Below, piece by piece: positions 34,788-43,429 of a stretch of 64,000 nucleotides of DNA. Source of the stretch: Pelagimonas varians (GTDB lineage Bacteria; Pseudomonadota; Alphaproteobacteria; Rhodobacterales; Rhodobacteraceae); the NCBI RefSeq assembly GCF_003208435.1, contig NZ_QKMF01000006.1:217200-281199 (forward strand), written 5' to 3'. Position numbers and translations under genes: made by a program. Under the pieces are notes generated by a model. It saw nothing but the letters and a program-made list of their open reading frames with translations, had not been told where the DNA came from and did no database searches. Position 1 is the first letter of the stretch. Each line of letters opens with the position of its first letter.

Positions 34788-35539
34788 GTTGCGTAGTTGC
34801 TGTCCTCGCTGTCCAAAATGGCCTTCAATTCGGCCAGATGGCGGGTGTCCTGTTCGGGGTATTCTTCCAATTCGCGGGCGGTTTTCTCGGCGATCTCATC
34901 GCTAAGGACCGCCAATTCGGCACCGGTTTGCAAAGCACGGATATAGGTTTCCGCTGCGCGTTCAAAATAATACAGCCGATTGAATGTTTCTGCCACGGTT
35001 GCGCCAATCACCATAACCCCGTGATTGCCCATGATCATGACCTTTTGTTTGGGATCGGTGAGCAAGCCCGCGCACCTTTCGCCTTCCTCTTCGAATGCCA
35101 AGCCGCCATAGTGTTCATCGATCACAACGCGATCAAAGAAGGTTGCGCAATTTTGGTCAATTGGCGGCAGGCGCTTGTCCTTGAGGCAGGCCAAAACAGT
35201 CGCGTGAATCGAATGCACATGCATGGCGCAGCGCGCGTGCGGGCAGTGGCGATGAATGCCGCCGTGCAACCCCCAGGCCGTTGGATCTGGCGCGTTCGGA
35301 CCGTTGAGCGTTTCGGGATCATTGGCATCAACGACAATCAGATCCGAGGCGCGAACGCGCGCGAAATGCATCTGGTTCGGGTTCATTAAAAAACGGGTGC
35401 CGGAATCGTCAATTGCAAGGCTGAAATGGTTGGCAACACCCTCGTGCATGTTGAGCCGCTCGGTCCAGCGAAAGGCGGCGGCCATATCAACCCGTTCGGG
35501 CCAGTGTTCGATATTCGCGGCTTGGTGCCAAGAGGTCAT
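34784..35539 (-). CDS. Class II aldolase/adducin family protein
   Basis: A 251-residue zinc-dependent aldolase-like protein. The metal-binding His residues appear in HCPHARCAMHVHS, and a further His in MGNHGVMV matches the family. The N-terminal segment FRWTERLNMHEGVANHFSL is typical of the adducin-like clade. The substrate is unknown; sugar phosphates or hydroxy acids are possible. The ATG at 35539 has GGAG upstream. Its TAG overlaps the stop of the convergent transglycosylase gene. Confidence 0.86.
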   Translation of the reverse strand: MTSWHQAANIEHWPERVDMAAAFRWTERLNMHEGVANHFSLAIDDSGTRFLMNPNQMHFARVRASDLIVVDANDPETLNGPNAPDPTAWGLHGGIHRHCPHARCAMHVHSIHATVLACLKDKRLPPIDQNCATFFDRVVIDEHYGGLAFEEEGERCAGLLTDPKQKVMIMGNHGVMVIGATVAETFNRLYYFERAAETYIRALQTGAELAVLSDEIAEKTARELEEYPEQDTRHLAELKAILDSEDSNYAT

Positions 35540-35682
35540 GGTGGTCTCCGGTTTTGAGTGTGCCCAATTTGAACGCGCCCCTCGGACTGTTGTCAAACCT
35601 TCATGTATCACATGGCTGGATTGGCTTGATCCTGCCGCGGCAACCTGTCAGGTTCGGTCAATTAAAAACAAAAGGAAAAAAC

Positions 35683-37167
35683 ATGCAGGATAAAGCCGCA
35701 GAACTTCAAATCGTCTCTCCTCAGGCCCCGATGGCCGAAAGCTTTGAGGATCCAAGTGCCGCAGTTGATCGCTTGGTTGAACTCTACGATTCTGCGTCTG
35801 TCTTTTTGCGTGATCATTTTATGTCCGCCATGGCACAGGGCCATCCGGGCGTGCGCTATCGGGCCTATTATCCTGAAATCCGGATCACCACGACCAGCTT
35901 TGCCAAGGTCGATAGCCGGCTCAGCTTTGGCCATGTGACCTCGCCGGGCTGTTACGCCGCAACAGTGACGCGGCCCCGGATGTTCCGGCATTATCTTGAA
36001 CAACAAATCGGGCTTTTGTTCCACAACCACGGCGTCAAAGTTCAAATCAGCATATCGGATACGCCGATGCCGGTTCATTTCGCTGTGGCCAATTTTCCCG
36101 ATATCAACGTGCCGCAAGAAGGGGCAGGGGCCTTTGTTTTGCGCGACGTTTTCGACGTGCCAGATTTGGAAACAACCAATGATGACATTGTTAACGGTGT
36201 CGCAGTTTCTGCGCCCGGTGATCCTGCGCCCTTAGCCCCGTTTACTGCGCAGCGCGTGGACTATTCACTGGCCCGTTTGGCGCACTATACGGCGACAGAT
36301 CCGGAGCATTTCCAGAACCATGTCCTGTTCACCAACTACCAGTTTTATGTATCCGAATTCGAAGCCTATGCGCGCGAACAATTGGCAGATCCGGCCAGCG
36401 GCTACACCAGTTTTGTAAGTACCGGAAACGCCGAGATTACAGCGGCTGATCAGGCGTTGCCCGATGCGCCGCGTATGCCTCAGATGCCCACTTATCATTT
36501 GAAGAGAGAAGGCGGCGGCGGGATTACTTTGGTCAATATTGGTGTCGGGCCGTCAAACGCCAAAACCGCCACAGATCATATTGCGGTGCTGCGACCCCAT
36601 GCATGGTTGATGGTCGGGCATTGCGCGGGGCTGCGCAATTCCCAAAGTCTTGGAGATTTTGTCTTGGCACATGCCTATTTGCGCGAGGACAAAGTGCTGG
36701 ACGACGATCTGCCGGTCTGGGTGCCGATCCCTGCATTGGCGGAAATCCAGATTGCGTTGGAAGAAGCTGTGGCACAAGAGACGCGGCTGGAAGGGTATGA
36801 CCTAAAACGGGTGATGCGGACCGGAACCGTGGCGACCGTGGACAACCGCAATTGGGAATTGCGAGAACACAGCGGACCGGTACAGCGGCTAAGCCAATCC
36901 AGAGCGATTGCCCTTGATATGGAAAGCGCAACGATTGCAGCCAACGGTTTCCGCTTTCGGGTGCCTTATGGAACCTTGCTTTGTGTGTCTGACAAGCCTT
37001 TGCACGGGGAGCTGAAATTGCCCGGTATGGCGTCTGATTTTTATAAAACGCAGGTGGCGCGTCATCTCATGATAGGGATTCGCGCGATGGAAAAACTGCG
37101 CGAGATGCCACTTGAACGCATCCACAGCCGGAAGTTGCGTAGTTTTGAAGAGACGGCGTTTCTTTGA
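35683..37167 (+). CDS. amn: AMP nucleosidase
   Basis: Hydrolyses AMP to adenine and ribose 5-phosphate, adjusting adenylate pools. The 494-residue protein has the family-specific N-terminal domain (about 20-170) and a C-terminal nucleoside-phosphorylase-like domain (LVNIGVGPSNAKTATDHIA; MVGHCAGLR; ALDMESATIAANGF). The ATG at 35683 has AAAGGA upstream; an earlier in-frame start overlaps the divergent promoter. Monocistronic. Confidence 0.94.
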   Translation: MQDKAAELQIVSPQAPMAESFEDPSAAVDRLVELYDSASVFLRDHFMSAMAQGHPGVRYRAYYPEIRITTTSFAKVDSRLSFGHVTSPGCYAATVTRPRMFRHYLEQQIGLLFHNHGVKVQISISDTPMPVHFAVANFPDINVPQEGAGAFVLRDVFDVPDLETTNDDIVNGVAVSAPGDPAPLAPFTAQRVDYSLARLAHYTATDPEHFQNHVLFTNYQFYVSEFEAYAREQLADPASGYTSFVSTGNAEITAADQALPDAPRMPQMPTYHLKREGGGGITLVNIGVGPSNAKTATDHIAVLRPHAWLMVGHCAGLRNSQSLGDFVLAHAYLREDKVLDDDLPVWVPIPALAEIQIALEEAVAQETRLEGYDLKRVMRTGTVATVDNRNWELREHSGPVQRLSQSRAIALDMESATIAANGFRFRVPYGTLLCVSDKPLHGELKLPGMASDFYKTQVARHLMIGIRAMEKLREMPLERIHSRKLRSFEETAFL

Positions 37168-37298
37168 CGCTGGGGAAAGTGACAAGAATCGCCATGTTTT
37201 AAGGGTTTTCGCGCGCCGAATGATTGTGTTTCCCCGCTACATCCTGTTTATTCCGGCCTCAGGGGCCCAAACGGTTGGGCAGTGAAGGAGACCATGAA

Positions 37299-37589
37299 AT
37301 GGCGAACAAACCCATGACAAAAACTCAGCTGGTTGCTGCACTGGCTGAAAAAATGGACGCAGATAAAAAGACCGCCGGCGCGGCTTTGGATGCTGTTGTA
37401 GAGATCATCACATCGGAAGTTTCCGAAGGTGGTGCAGTGACGCTTCCGGGCGTTGGCAAAATCTATTGCCGTGAACGTCCCGAGCGTATGGTGCGTAACC
37501 CCGCCACTGGCGAACAGTTTCAAAAAGAAGCGGACAAGCAGGTCAAAGTGACCATCGCGAAGGCGCTGAAAGACAGTGTGAACGCCTAA
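37299..37589 (+). CDS. HU-family DNA-binding protein
   Basis: A 96-residue nucleoid-associated protein of the HU/IHF family: MTKTQLVAALAEKM helix, VTLPGVGKIYCRERPERMVRNPATGE beta-arm (positions about 50-75), terminal VKVTIAKALKDSV. The arm begins RPERMVRNP instead of the classical RxGRNPxTG, so it is a divergent HU-like member, a type common in Rhodobacterales. The ATG at 37299 has AAGGAG eight bases upstream. Confidence 0.9.
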   Translation: MANKPMTKTQLVAALAEKMDADKKTAGAALDAVVEIITSEVSEGGAVTLPGVGKIYCRERPERMVRNPATGEQFQKEADKQVKVTIAKALKDSVNA

Positions 37590-37616
37590 GTTCATCTCCG
37601 ATGTTTCGGATTGTGA

Positions 37617-37645
37617 AAGGGTCGCCTTGGGGTGGCCCTTTTTGC
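37617..37645 (+). terminator. Rho-independent terminator after the HU-type gene
   Basis: AAAGGG pairs with CCCTTT with inner G-C pairs, then a T-run, 28 bases after the stop. A second inverted repeat (GTCAGACGCGAG with CTCGCTCTGAC, 37668-37695) lies further on toward the convergent GNAT gene. Confidence 0.75.
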
Positions 37646-37730
37646 TTGGCCGGCTGGACGACGCTGGTCAGACGCGAGGCAAGCTCGCTCTGACGTCGCC
37701 CCGCCCGCCGTCCCAACACGTTGCGCCGGA

Positions 37731-38426
37731 TTAAACGTCTTTTAGGGACTGAATTTGCAGGCCTGCGGCATCGAAATTGGAAGCGTCGAGCCAGCGCTCG
37801 AATTTGGCCCGGCGCGCAGGCCATTCGCTGTCGAGCAACGAAAACCATGCGGTGTCGCGATTGCGGCCCTTGTAGACCCTTGCCTGACGGAATGTACCTT
37901 CATAGGTAAAGCCCAAGCGTGCCGCTGCACTGCGTGAGCCAGCGTTCAGATCGTCACATTTCCATTCGTATCGACGATACCCCAGATCAAAAATATGCTT
38001 CATCATCAAATACATGACTTCAGTCGCGATCGGACGCTTTTGCATCGACGGTGAAAAGTGGATGTAGCCAACTTCGACGCAGCCGACATCTGGATCGATT
38101 CGCAAAAGCGAGCAGAACCCAACCGGAATGTCATCTGTGTCCAGAATCGTGTAAAACTGAGGATCTTTGCTTTGCGATGCATGCGCGCACCATTCTTTCG
38201 CCGCATCTTCATCTACCCAAGGATCAATCGGCAGATAGGTCCAGCCGCCGCCTGTTGCATCTTGTGCAAAGGCCGTGAACAGCCCGCCGGAATGGTTTTC
38301 GGCCAGCGGGACAAGCTGGCCGAAGGTCCCCTTGAGGGGGAGGTGGGGAGGAATGGGGCGGGGAAAGACCCCTTCCACCTTGTGGCCCACCGGTTGCCCG
38401 GTGGGAGAGAGGTTAGCCAAAGACAC
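37731..38426 (-). CDS. GNAT-family N-acetyltransferase
   Basis: About 231 residues of the RimJ/RimL-type GNAT fold, with the acetyl-CoA region in MQKRPIATEVMYLMMKHIFD and the late AAARLGFTYEGTFRQ motif. The substrate is unknown (N-terminal amines or a small molecule). The start is uncertain: GTG 38426 and TTG 38420 both give the expected NLSPTGQPVG opening and overlap the end of tpa by a few bases, while longer readings run further into tpa. It is co-directional with and probably coupled to tpa. Confidence 0.83.
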   Translation of the reverse strand: MSLANLSPTGQPVGHKVEGVFPRPIPPHLPLKGTFGQLVPLAENHSGGLFTAFAQDATGGGWTYLPIDPWVDEDAAKEWCAHASQSKDPQFYTILDTDDIPVGFCSLLRIDPDVGCVEVGYIHFSPSMQKRPIATEVMYLMMKHIFDLGYRRYEWKCDDLNAGSRSAAARLGFTYEGTFRQARVYKGRNRDTAWFSLLDSEWPARRAKFERWLDASNFDAAGLQIQSLKDV

Positions 38427-39801
38427 GGCCCAAGGCTCCGTCGACGGCTGTGATGATTTCGTCGATATCATCCTTTGATGCGATCAAAGCGGGAGAGAAA
38501 CACAGCGTATTGTTAAAGCCGGGCACTGACCGGTTGGTTGCGCCGATAATCACGCCTTGCCCCATGCAGTCCCCAACCACGGCCTGAACTTGCTTTTCGT
38601 CCATTGGCGCGCGGGTATCGCGATCTGAAACCAGCTCTGCCCCCAAGAAGAGGCCCTTGCCGCGCACATCGCCGATGACTTTGTGTTTGTCTTGCAGAAC
38701 CGACAGTTGATCGAGCATGTAAGCGCCCATATCCGTGCAGTTTTGCAGCAGGTTTTCCTCTTCGATGATCCGCATGTTTTCCATTGCCGCCGCTGGGCCT
38801 GCTGTGCAGCCGCCAAAGGTTGAAATGTCGCGGAAATAGTTCATCGGGTCATCAGAATCGTCTTTGAACAGGTCAAAGACCGCTTCGGAGGTCGTCAGGC
38901 AGGCAATTGCCGCATAGCCCGACGCAACGCCCTTGGCCATCGTCACCATGTCCGGTTCGATACCGTACTGCTGATATCCGAACCATTCACCAGTCCGGCC
39001 AACGCCGCAGACAACTTCGTCGATATGCAGCAAGATATCGTATTTCTTGCAGATTTCCTGAACACGCTGCCAATATCCGATCGGTGGGGTGATGACACCA
39101 CCGCCTGCTGTCACTGGCTCAAGGCAAAGAGCACCAACAGTGTCGGGGCCTTCGCGCAAGATAACTTCTTCGATCTGATTGGCGGCCCATTCGCCGTAGT
39201 TGTCGACAGGCGCGCCCTGATCGCCAGCGCGGTATTCCAGACAATGTGGAACACGGACAAATCCAGGGGTGTAAGGGCCGTATTGTGCGCCGCGCTCATC
39301 CTGACCGCCTGCGGACAGGCAGGCAATCGTCGTGCCGTGGTAGTCGCGGTCGCGGTACAAGATTTTGTGCTTTTTGCCGCCGTAGCGTTTGTATGCAATC
39401 TGGCGCACCATTTTAAAGGCTTTCTCGTTCGCTTCGGAACCAGAGTTGCAATAATAGACGCGGGTCTGGCCCGGCATTTTCGAGATCAGTTTTTCCGCAT
39501 AAAGCGCACCGGGGATGGACCCGGCAGAGCCCGCAAAATAGGGCAGTTTTATCAGCTGATCGGCGACAGCTTTGACGATGCTTTCACGACCATAACCGAC
39601 ATTGACGGTCCAAACACCGCCCGACACCGCATCAAGATGCTCTTTGCCGTGTTGGTTCCATACCCGCATACCTTTGCCTTCGACAATGATGTTGGGGTCT
39701 TTTGATTCGAACTGTTTATGCTGGGTTAGATGATGCCAAACGTGGGCCTTATCGGCCTCTACAACGTGGCTCAGATCGTTTTGGGAATAGTTTCCGTCCA
39801 T
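38413..39801 (-). CDS. tpa: Taurine--pyruvate aminotransferase
   Basis: A class III PLP aminotransferase converting taurine and pyruvate to sulfoacetaldehyde and alanine. 462 residues: PLP lysine in TMAKGVASGYAAI, the phosphate-binding CNSGSEANEKAFK, and the LHIDEVVCGVGRTGEWFG Asp motif. The specific function is assigned because the sequence opens with text familiar from roseobacter Tpa (MDGNYSQNDLSHVVEADKAH) and because it diverges from a complete tauABC transporter. The next enzymes (xsc, pta) and the regulator tauR are not in the window. A broader omega-amino-acid:pyruvate specificity is the alternative. Confidence 0.85.
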   Translation of the reverse strand: MDGNYSQNDLSHVVEADKAHVWHHLTQHKQFESKDPNIIVEGKGMRVWNQHGKEHLDAVSGGVWTVNVGYGRESIVKAVADQLIKLPYFAGSAGSIPGALYAEKLISKMPGQTRVYYCNSGSEANEKAFKMVRQIAYKRYGGKKHKILYRDRDYHGTTIACLSAGGQDERGAQYGPYTPGFVRVPHCLEYRAGDQGAPVDNYGEWAANQIEEVILREGPDTVGALCLEPVTAGGGVITPPIGYWQRVQEICKKYDILLHIDEVVCGVGRTGEWFGYQQYGIEPDMVTMAKGVASGYAAIACLTTSEAVFDLFKDDSDDPMNYFRDISTFGGCTAGPAAAMENMRIIEEENLLQNCTDMGAYMLDQLSVLQDKHKVIGDVRGKGLFLGAELVSDRDTRAPMDEKQVQAVVGDCMGQGVIIGATNRSVPGFNNTLCFSPALIASKDDIDEIITAVDGALGRVFG

Positions 39802-40179
39802 TGAGGGGGCCTCCTGAATTCGGGGAAATTGATCGGACTACGCCGGACAATTCCACAAGAGCCTGAAAGATCGGCAATCGATAGGGCCAAATTTGGCGCT
39901 AACGTAAGGCCAATTTGTCTCATTAATCGGCAAATTGTGATTTTCAATTTTTGGAATACACATTTAATTCAATTGGATAGGCACTTTAATTTGTTGTGTG
40001 ATGACGGGGTTTGTCGCTCATATTTGTTTGAGCGGGCCGAAAAAACATTGATCCGGTCGCAGTTTTCCGCTCCGATTGCGAAGAGTGCCAAAAACGGTGC
40101 CGCAAGCTAGCCAGGGACAACAGCCTGGATCCACAAATTCATCGGGGCACAGGCCTTGGTGACACTAGGGAGAAAATAC
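39802..40179. promoter_or_regulatory. tpa-tauA divergent promoter region with repeated motifs
   Basis: 378 bp with no gene, AT-rich in the middle. It holds a perfect palindrome GCCAAATTTGGC (39886-39897), then GGCCAATTTGTC (39908-39919) and CGGCAAATTGTG (39928-39939): three related motifs 20-23 bases apart, about two helical turns. TauR, a MocR-type activator, controls these genes in related bacteria and binds direct repeats; whether these are its sites is inference. A small stem CCAGG/CCTGG lies near 40110-40128. Confidence 0.5.
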
Positions 40180-41184
40180 ATGACACTTAAGAATACTTTG
40201 AAAGGTGCTGCAGCTGGTTTGGCTGTTCTTGCCGGAACTCAAGCCGCGTTTGCTGACGGCCACTCGATCACCGTAGGCTACTTCTTGGAATGGCCGATGC
40301 CGTTCGAATACGCCAAAGCTACTGGCATGTATGACGAAGCGATGGGCATGGAAGTGAAATGGGTCAGCTTTGACACCGGTACTGCGATGTCCGCAGCTAT
40401 GGCATCTGGCGATGTACAGATTTCCGTAAGCCAAGGCCTGCCCCCATTTGTCGTCGCAACAAGCGCTGGTCAGGATCTTCAGATCCTTGATGTCGCCGTC
40501 AGCTATTCCGACAATGACAACTGCGTTGTTGCTGAAGGACTGGAAATCGACAAAACTTCGGCTGGCGAATTGGCTGGCAAAAAGGCGGCGGTTCCTCTTG
40601 GCACAGCTGCGCATTACAACTTCTTGAAGCAGATGAACCACTTCGGTGTAGACCTATCGAGCATGGAAATCGTTGACATGGCCCCTGCGGATGGCGCGGC
40701 TGCATTGTCTCAAGGCTCTGTTGACATGTCGTGTGGTTGGGGCGGCGGTTTGCGCCGTATGCTGGACCACGGCAACGTTTTGCTGACAGGTGCGGAAAAA
40801 GAAGAGCTGGGCATTCTCGTATTCGACGTGACATCAGCGCCTTCTGGCTGGGTTGCAGAAAACTCTGAAACTGCCGCGAGCTTCTTGGAAGTGACTGCCA
40901 AAGCAAATGCCATGTGGAATTCTGGCGATCACACTGCTGAAATGCTGCCTATCATTGCAAAAGATGCTGGTATGGATGAAGACGCAGCCATGGCGTCCTT
41001 GTCGACCTTCACGTTCCCATCTGTGGACGAACAGTTGGGTGCAAAGTGGTTTGGCGGCGGAGCACAGGAATTCATGAAGGGCGTCGCGGACGTTTTCGTG
41101 CAAGCCGGTGCAATCGATGGTGCGCTTGACAGCTACGAAGACAATGTGAACGTTGGTCCTCTGGCAGCTGCCAAAGGCATGTAA
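40180..41184 (+). CDS. tauA: Taurine ABC transporter substrate-binding protein
   Basis: A 334-residue periplasmic protein of the SsuA/TauA-type family. The signal peptide is residues 1-25 (cleavage AFA/DG). Mature text ITVGYFLEWPMPFEYAK and GVDLSSMEIVDMAPADGAAAL fits the taurine/alkanesulfonate binding family. AGGGAG lies seven bases before the ATG at 40180. It is separated from tauB by a two-hairpin element that could favour higher tauA mRNA levels. Specificity is inferred from tpa next door. Confidence 0.88.
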   Translation: MTLKNTLKGAAAGLAVLAGTQAAFADGHSITVGYFLEWPMPFEYAKATGMYDEAMGMEVKWVSFDTGTAMSAAMASGDVQISVSQGLPPFVVATSAGQDLQILDVAVSYSDNDNCVVAEGLEIDKTSAGELAGKKAAVPLGTAAHYNFLKQMNHFGVDLSSMEIVDMAPADGAAALSQGSVDMSCGWGGGLRRMLDHGNVLLTGAEKEELGILVFDVTSAPSGWVAENSETAASFLEVTAKANAMWNSGDHTAEMLPIIAKDAGMDEDAAMASLSTFTFPSVDEQLGAKWFGGGAQEFMKGVADVFVQAGAIDGALDSYEDNVNVGPLAAAKGM

Positions 41185-41219
41185 TTTCGTTCCCCGGGGG
41201 GCGCGATTTAGCGGCCCTC

Positions 41220-41273
41220 GGGACACAAAATCTTGTTAGATTTTTTGTAAAAGTCATGCATGACTTTTGTCCC
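41220..41273 (+). repeat. Two-hairpin (cloverleaf-like) element between tauA and tauB
   Basis: An outer stem GGGAC (41220-41224) / GTCCC (41269-41273) encloses two hairpins: ACAAAATCT with AGATTTTTTGT (41225-41248, loop TGTT), and the perfect 20-bp palindrome AAAAGTCATG/CATGACTTTT (41249-41268). No free T-run follows the outer stem. It is the only structured part of the 118-bp tauA-tauB gap. Confidence 0.75.
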
Positions 41274-41302
41274 CGTCCTCTTTTAGCAAAAGGCCAGCTT
41301 GA

Positions 41303-42109
41303 ATGAGCGGACTATCCATTGAAAATCTGTCCATGCGCTTTGATTTGCCAAACGGCACGTCTGTCCAAGCGCTTCAGGACGTTTCGCTACAACTCGCCGA
41401 AGGCGAATTGCTTAGCGTGCTCGGCCCCTCGGGGTGCGGCAAAACCACTTTACTTAATATTGCCGCGGGCTTTTTAGCCCCGACCTCCGGGGTCATTCGG
41501 TTGAACGGGCACGAAGTTCATGGCCCCGACGCTGAACGCGGTATGGTCTTTCAAAAAGGCGCTTTGTTTGAATGGATGAGCGTCCGTGAAAACGTGAGTT
41601 TCGGCCCACGCATGGCGGGCCAGCGCGAAGCCCAATATGGTGCCGAGGTGGACCATCTTCTTGAGGTCGTCGGGCTGAGAGATTTCAAAGAGAAGGCAAT
41701 TTATGAACTATCGGGCGGGATGCAGCAGCGTGTTGCTTTGGCCCGTTGTCTTGCCAATCATCCAGACGTTATTTTGATGGATGAACCGCTGGGCGCGCTT
41801 GATGCGTTGACCCGCGAAAAGATGCAAAGCCTTGTGCTGAAGCTTTGGAAAGAAACCGGCAAGACCATCATTCTCATCACGCATTCGGTCGAAGAAGCGC
41901 TTTTGTTGGGGGAACGGCTTGTTGTTATGGCTCCGCGCCCAGGCCGTATTCACCGTGAATACCGATTGCCATTTGCCGATCTTGGCGTTGGCCAAGACTT
42001 GCGCGATGTCAAAAAGCATCCGGAATTTGCTGAAAAACGCGAAGAGATCTTAGGGATGATCTGGGACATGGAAGAAGAAATCATGGGCCGTTCGGAGGAT
42101 TCAGAATGA
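41303..42109 (+). CDS. tauB: Taurine ABC transporter ATPase
   Basis: A 268-residue ATPase of the nitrate/sulfonate/taurine class. Walker A GPSGCGKT (41-48), signature LSGGMQQRVALARCL, Walker B VILMDEPLGALDALTREKMQ, H-loop ITHSVEEALLL. The ATG at 41303 has AAAGG upstream. Its end overlaps tauC by four bases (ATGA). Confidence 0.93.
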   Translation: MSGLSIENLSMRFDLPNGTSVQALQDVSLQLAEGELLSVLGPSGCGKTTLLNIAAGFLAPTSGVIRLNGHEVHGPDAERGMVFQKGALFEWMSVRENVSFGPRMAGQREAQYGAEVDHLLEVVGLRDFKEKAIYELSGGMQQRVALARCLANHPDVILMDEPLGALDALTREKMQSLVLKLWKETGKTIILITHSVEEALLLGERLVVMAPRPGRIHREYRLPFADLGVGQDLRDVKKHPEFAEKREEILGMIWDMEEEIMGRSEDSE

Positions 42110-43371
42110 TTGTTTTTCTGCTATACGCTGCGATCTTTGTCGCCTCTTTCTACATTGTGAAGCTCGTGGTTCAAAAGACCACGACGGATTACACATCCCT
42201 AAAAACTGTCACTTTCGGTGATGAAAGCGCAGTGCGGCCCAATCGTATCGCCAGTTTTGTATCGATTGGAACGATCTTCTTGCTCTGGGGGGCTTTCACC
42301 GGCTCCAGTTGGATTCCCGGTTTCCTTCATGCGCCGGGTCCGTTTATGGGCGACGCAACCTTTACCTACACAGCAACAGCGAATGGTCAGCAACCTGACG
42401 ATGCTGAGGTGACAATCCGCGTCTTCGAAGTCGGTACGGACGTCGAAGTTCCGATTGTCGATCTGGGCGAGGGATGGGCCAAAAACGATGCTGATACCGT
42501 TGGCGCGTGGCGTTCTGGGTTGGTGCGTGTCGATAAGAACGATGAGTATGGCCGTGATGACGGGCACACCATCACGGCGGTGAACGGTAACCCGATCAAA
42601 CCGGGTGATTCTGTTGAAACCGATTATGGCCGCGTCGGCATGAGTGCCAAAGGGACGCTGAACTTTGAACCCTCGAAGGGGTGGCAAATGGAGCCGATCT
42701 GGCTACCTTCCCCTGAGGCTGTGGTTGCACGTTTCGGCGATATCGCAGCGAACGGGTATCGCGGTAGCTCGCTTTGGGCGCATCTGGGGATTTCGCTGCA
42801 ACGTGTGATCTTGGGCTTTGTGTTTGGCGCATTGGTCGGCATTCCATTGGGCTATGCGATGGGGCTAAGCGATTGGTTCCGCGGTTGGTTTGACCCGATT
42901 GTCGAATTCATGCGGCCTGTACCGCCACTTGCCTTGATCCCTTTGGTGATCATTTGGGCGGGAATCGGTGAGACAGGCAAAGTCATCCTCTTGTTCCTCG
43001 CGGCCTTGTGGATCATGGCGATTGCGGCGCGGGCCGGTGTGTCTGGTGTCGCGATTTCAAAAGTTCACGCAGCCTATAGCCTTGGGGCCAGCAAGGCGCA
43101 GATCATGCGCCATGTTATTGTTCCCAACTCTCTACCTGAAATCTTCACCGGGGCCCGTGTGGCGATGGGTGTTTGTTGGGGTACTGTTGTGGCCGCCGAA
43201 CTGGTCGCTGCTGAACAAGGTGCTGGCATGATGATCATGGTGGCGTCCAAGTTTCAGCTGACTGACATCGTTTTGATGGGGATCATTCTGATCGGCATCA
43301 TCGGTTTCGGCATCGATATCTTGATGCGCTTTGCTGAAAAAGCATTGGTGCCATGGAAAGGCAAAATCTGA
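42106..43371 (+). CDS. tauC: Taurine ABC transporter permease with an extra periplasmic segment
   Basis: 421 residues, far longer than the usual 250-280. Hydrophobic segments lie at about 3-20 and 48-66. Residues about 80-197 form a beta-rich hydrophilic insert; the standard SsuC/TauC core resumes at IWLPSPEAVVARF and contains five or so helices and the EAA loop (AAYSLGASKAQIMRHVIVPN). The insert should be periplasmic. Overlaps tauB by four bases and is followed by a strong terminator. Confidence 0.9.
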   Translation: MIVFLLYAAIFVASFYIVKLVVQKTTTDYTSLKTVTFGDESAVRPNRIASFVSIGTIFLLWGAFTGSSWIPGFLHAPGPFMGDATFTYTATANGQQPDDAEVTIRVFEVGTDVEVPIVDLGEGWAKNDADTVGAWRSGLVRVDKNDEYGRDDGHTITAVNGNPIKPGDSVETDYGRVGMSAKGTLNFEPSKGWQMEPIWLPSPEAVVARFGDIAANGYRGSSLWAHLGISLQRVILGFVFGALVGIPLGYAMGLSDWFRGWFDPIVEFMRPVPPLALIPLVIIWAGIGETGKVILLFLAALWIMAIAARAGVSGVAISKVHAAYSLGASKAQIMRHVIVPNSLPEIFTGARVAMGVCWGTVVAAELVAAEQGAGMMIMVASKFQLTDIVLMGIILIGIIGFGIDILMRFAEKALVPWKGKI

Positions 43372-43394
43372 ACTTAGCGTTCAGGCATATAAAC

Positions 43395-43421
43395 GGGGCG
43401 GGGAAATTCCCCGCCCTTTTT
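43395..43421 (+). terminator. Rho-independent terminator after tauC
   Basis: GGGCGGGG (43396-43403) pairs with CCCCGCCC (43409-43416), loop AAATT, followed by five T. It lies between the convergent tauC and zinc-ribbon genes. Confidence 0.9.
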
Positions 43422-43429
43422 GTATTTGG

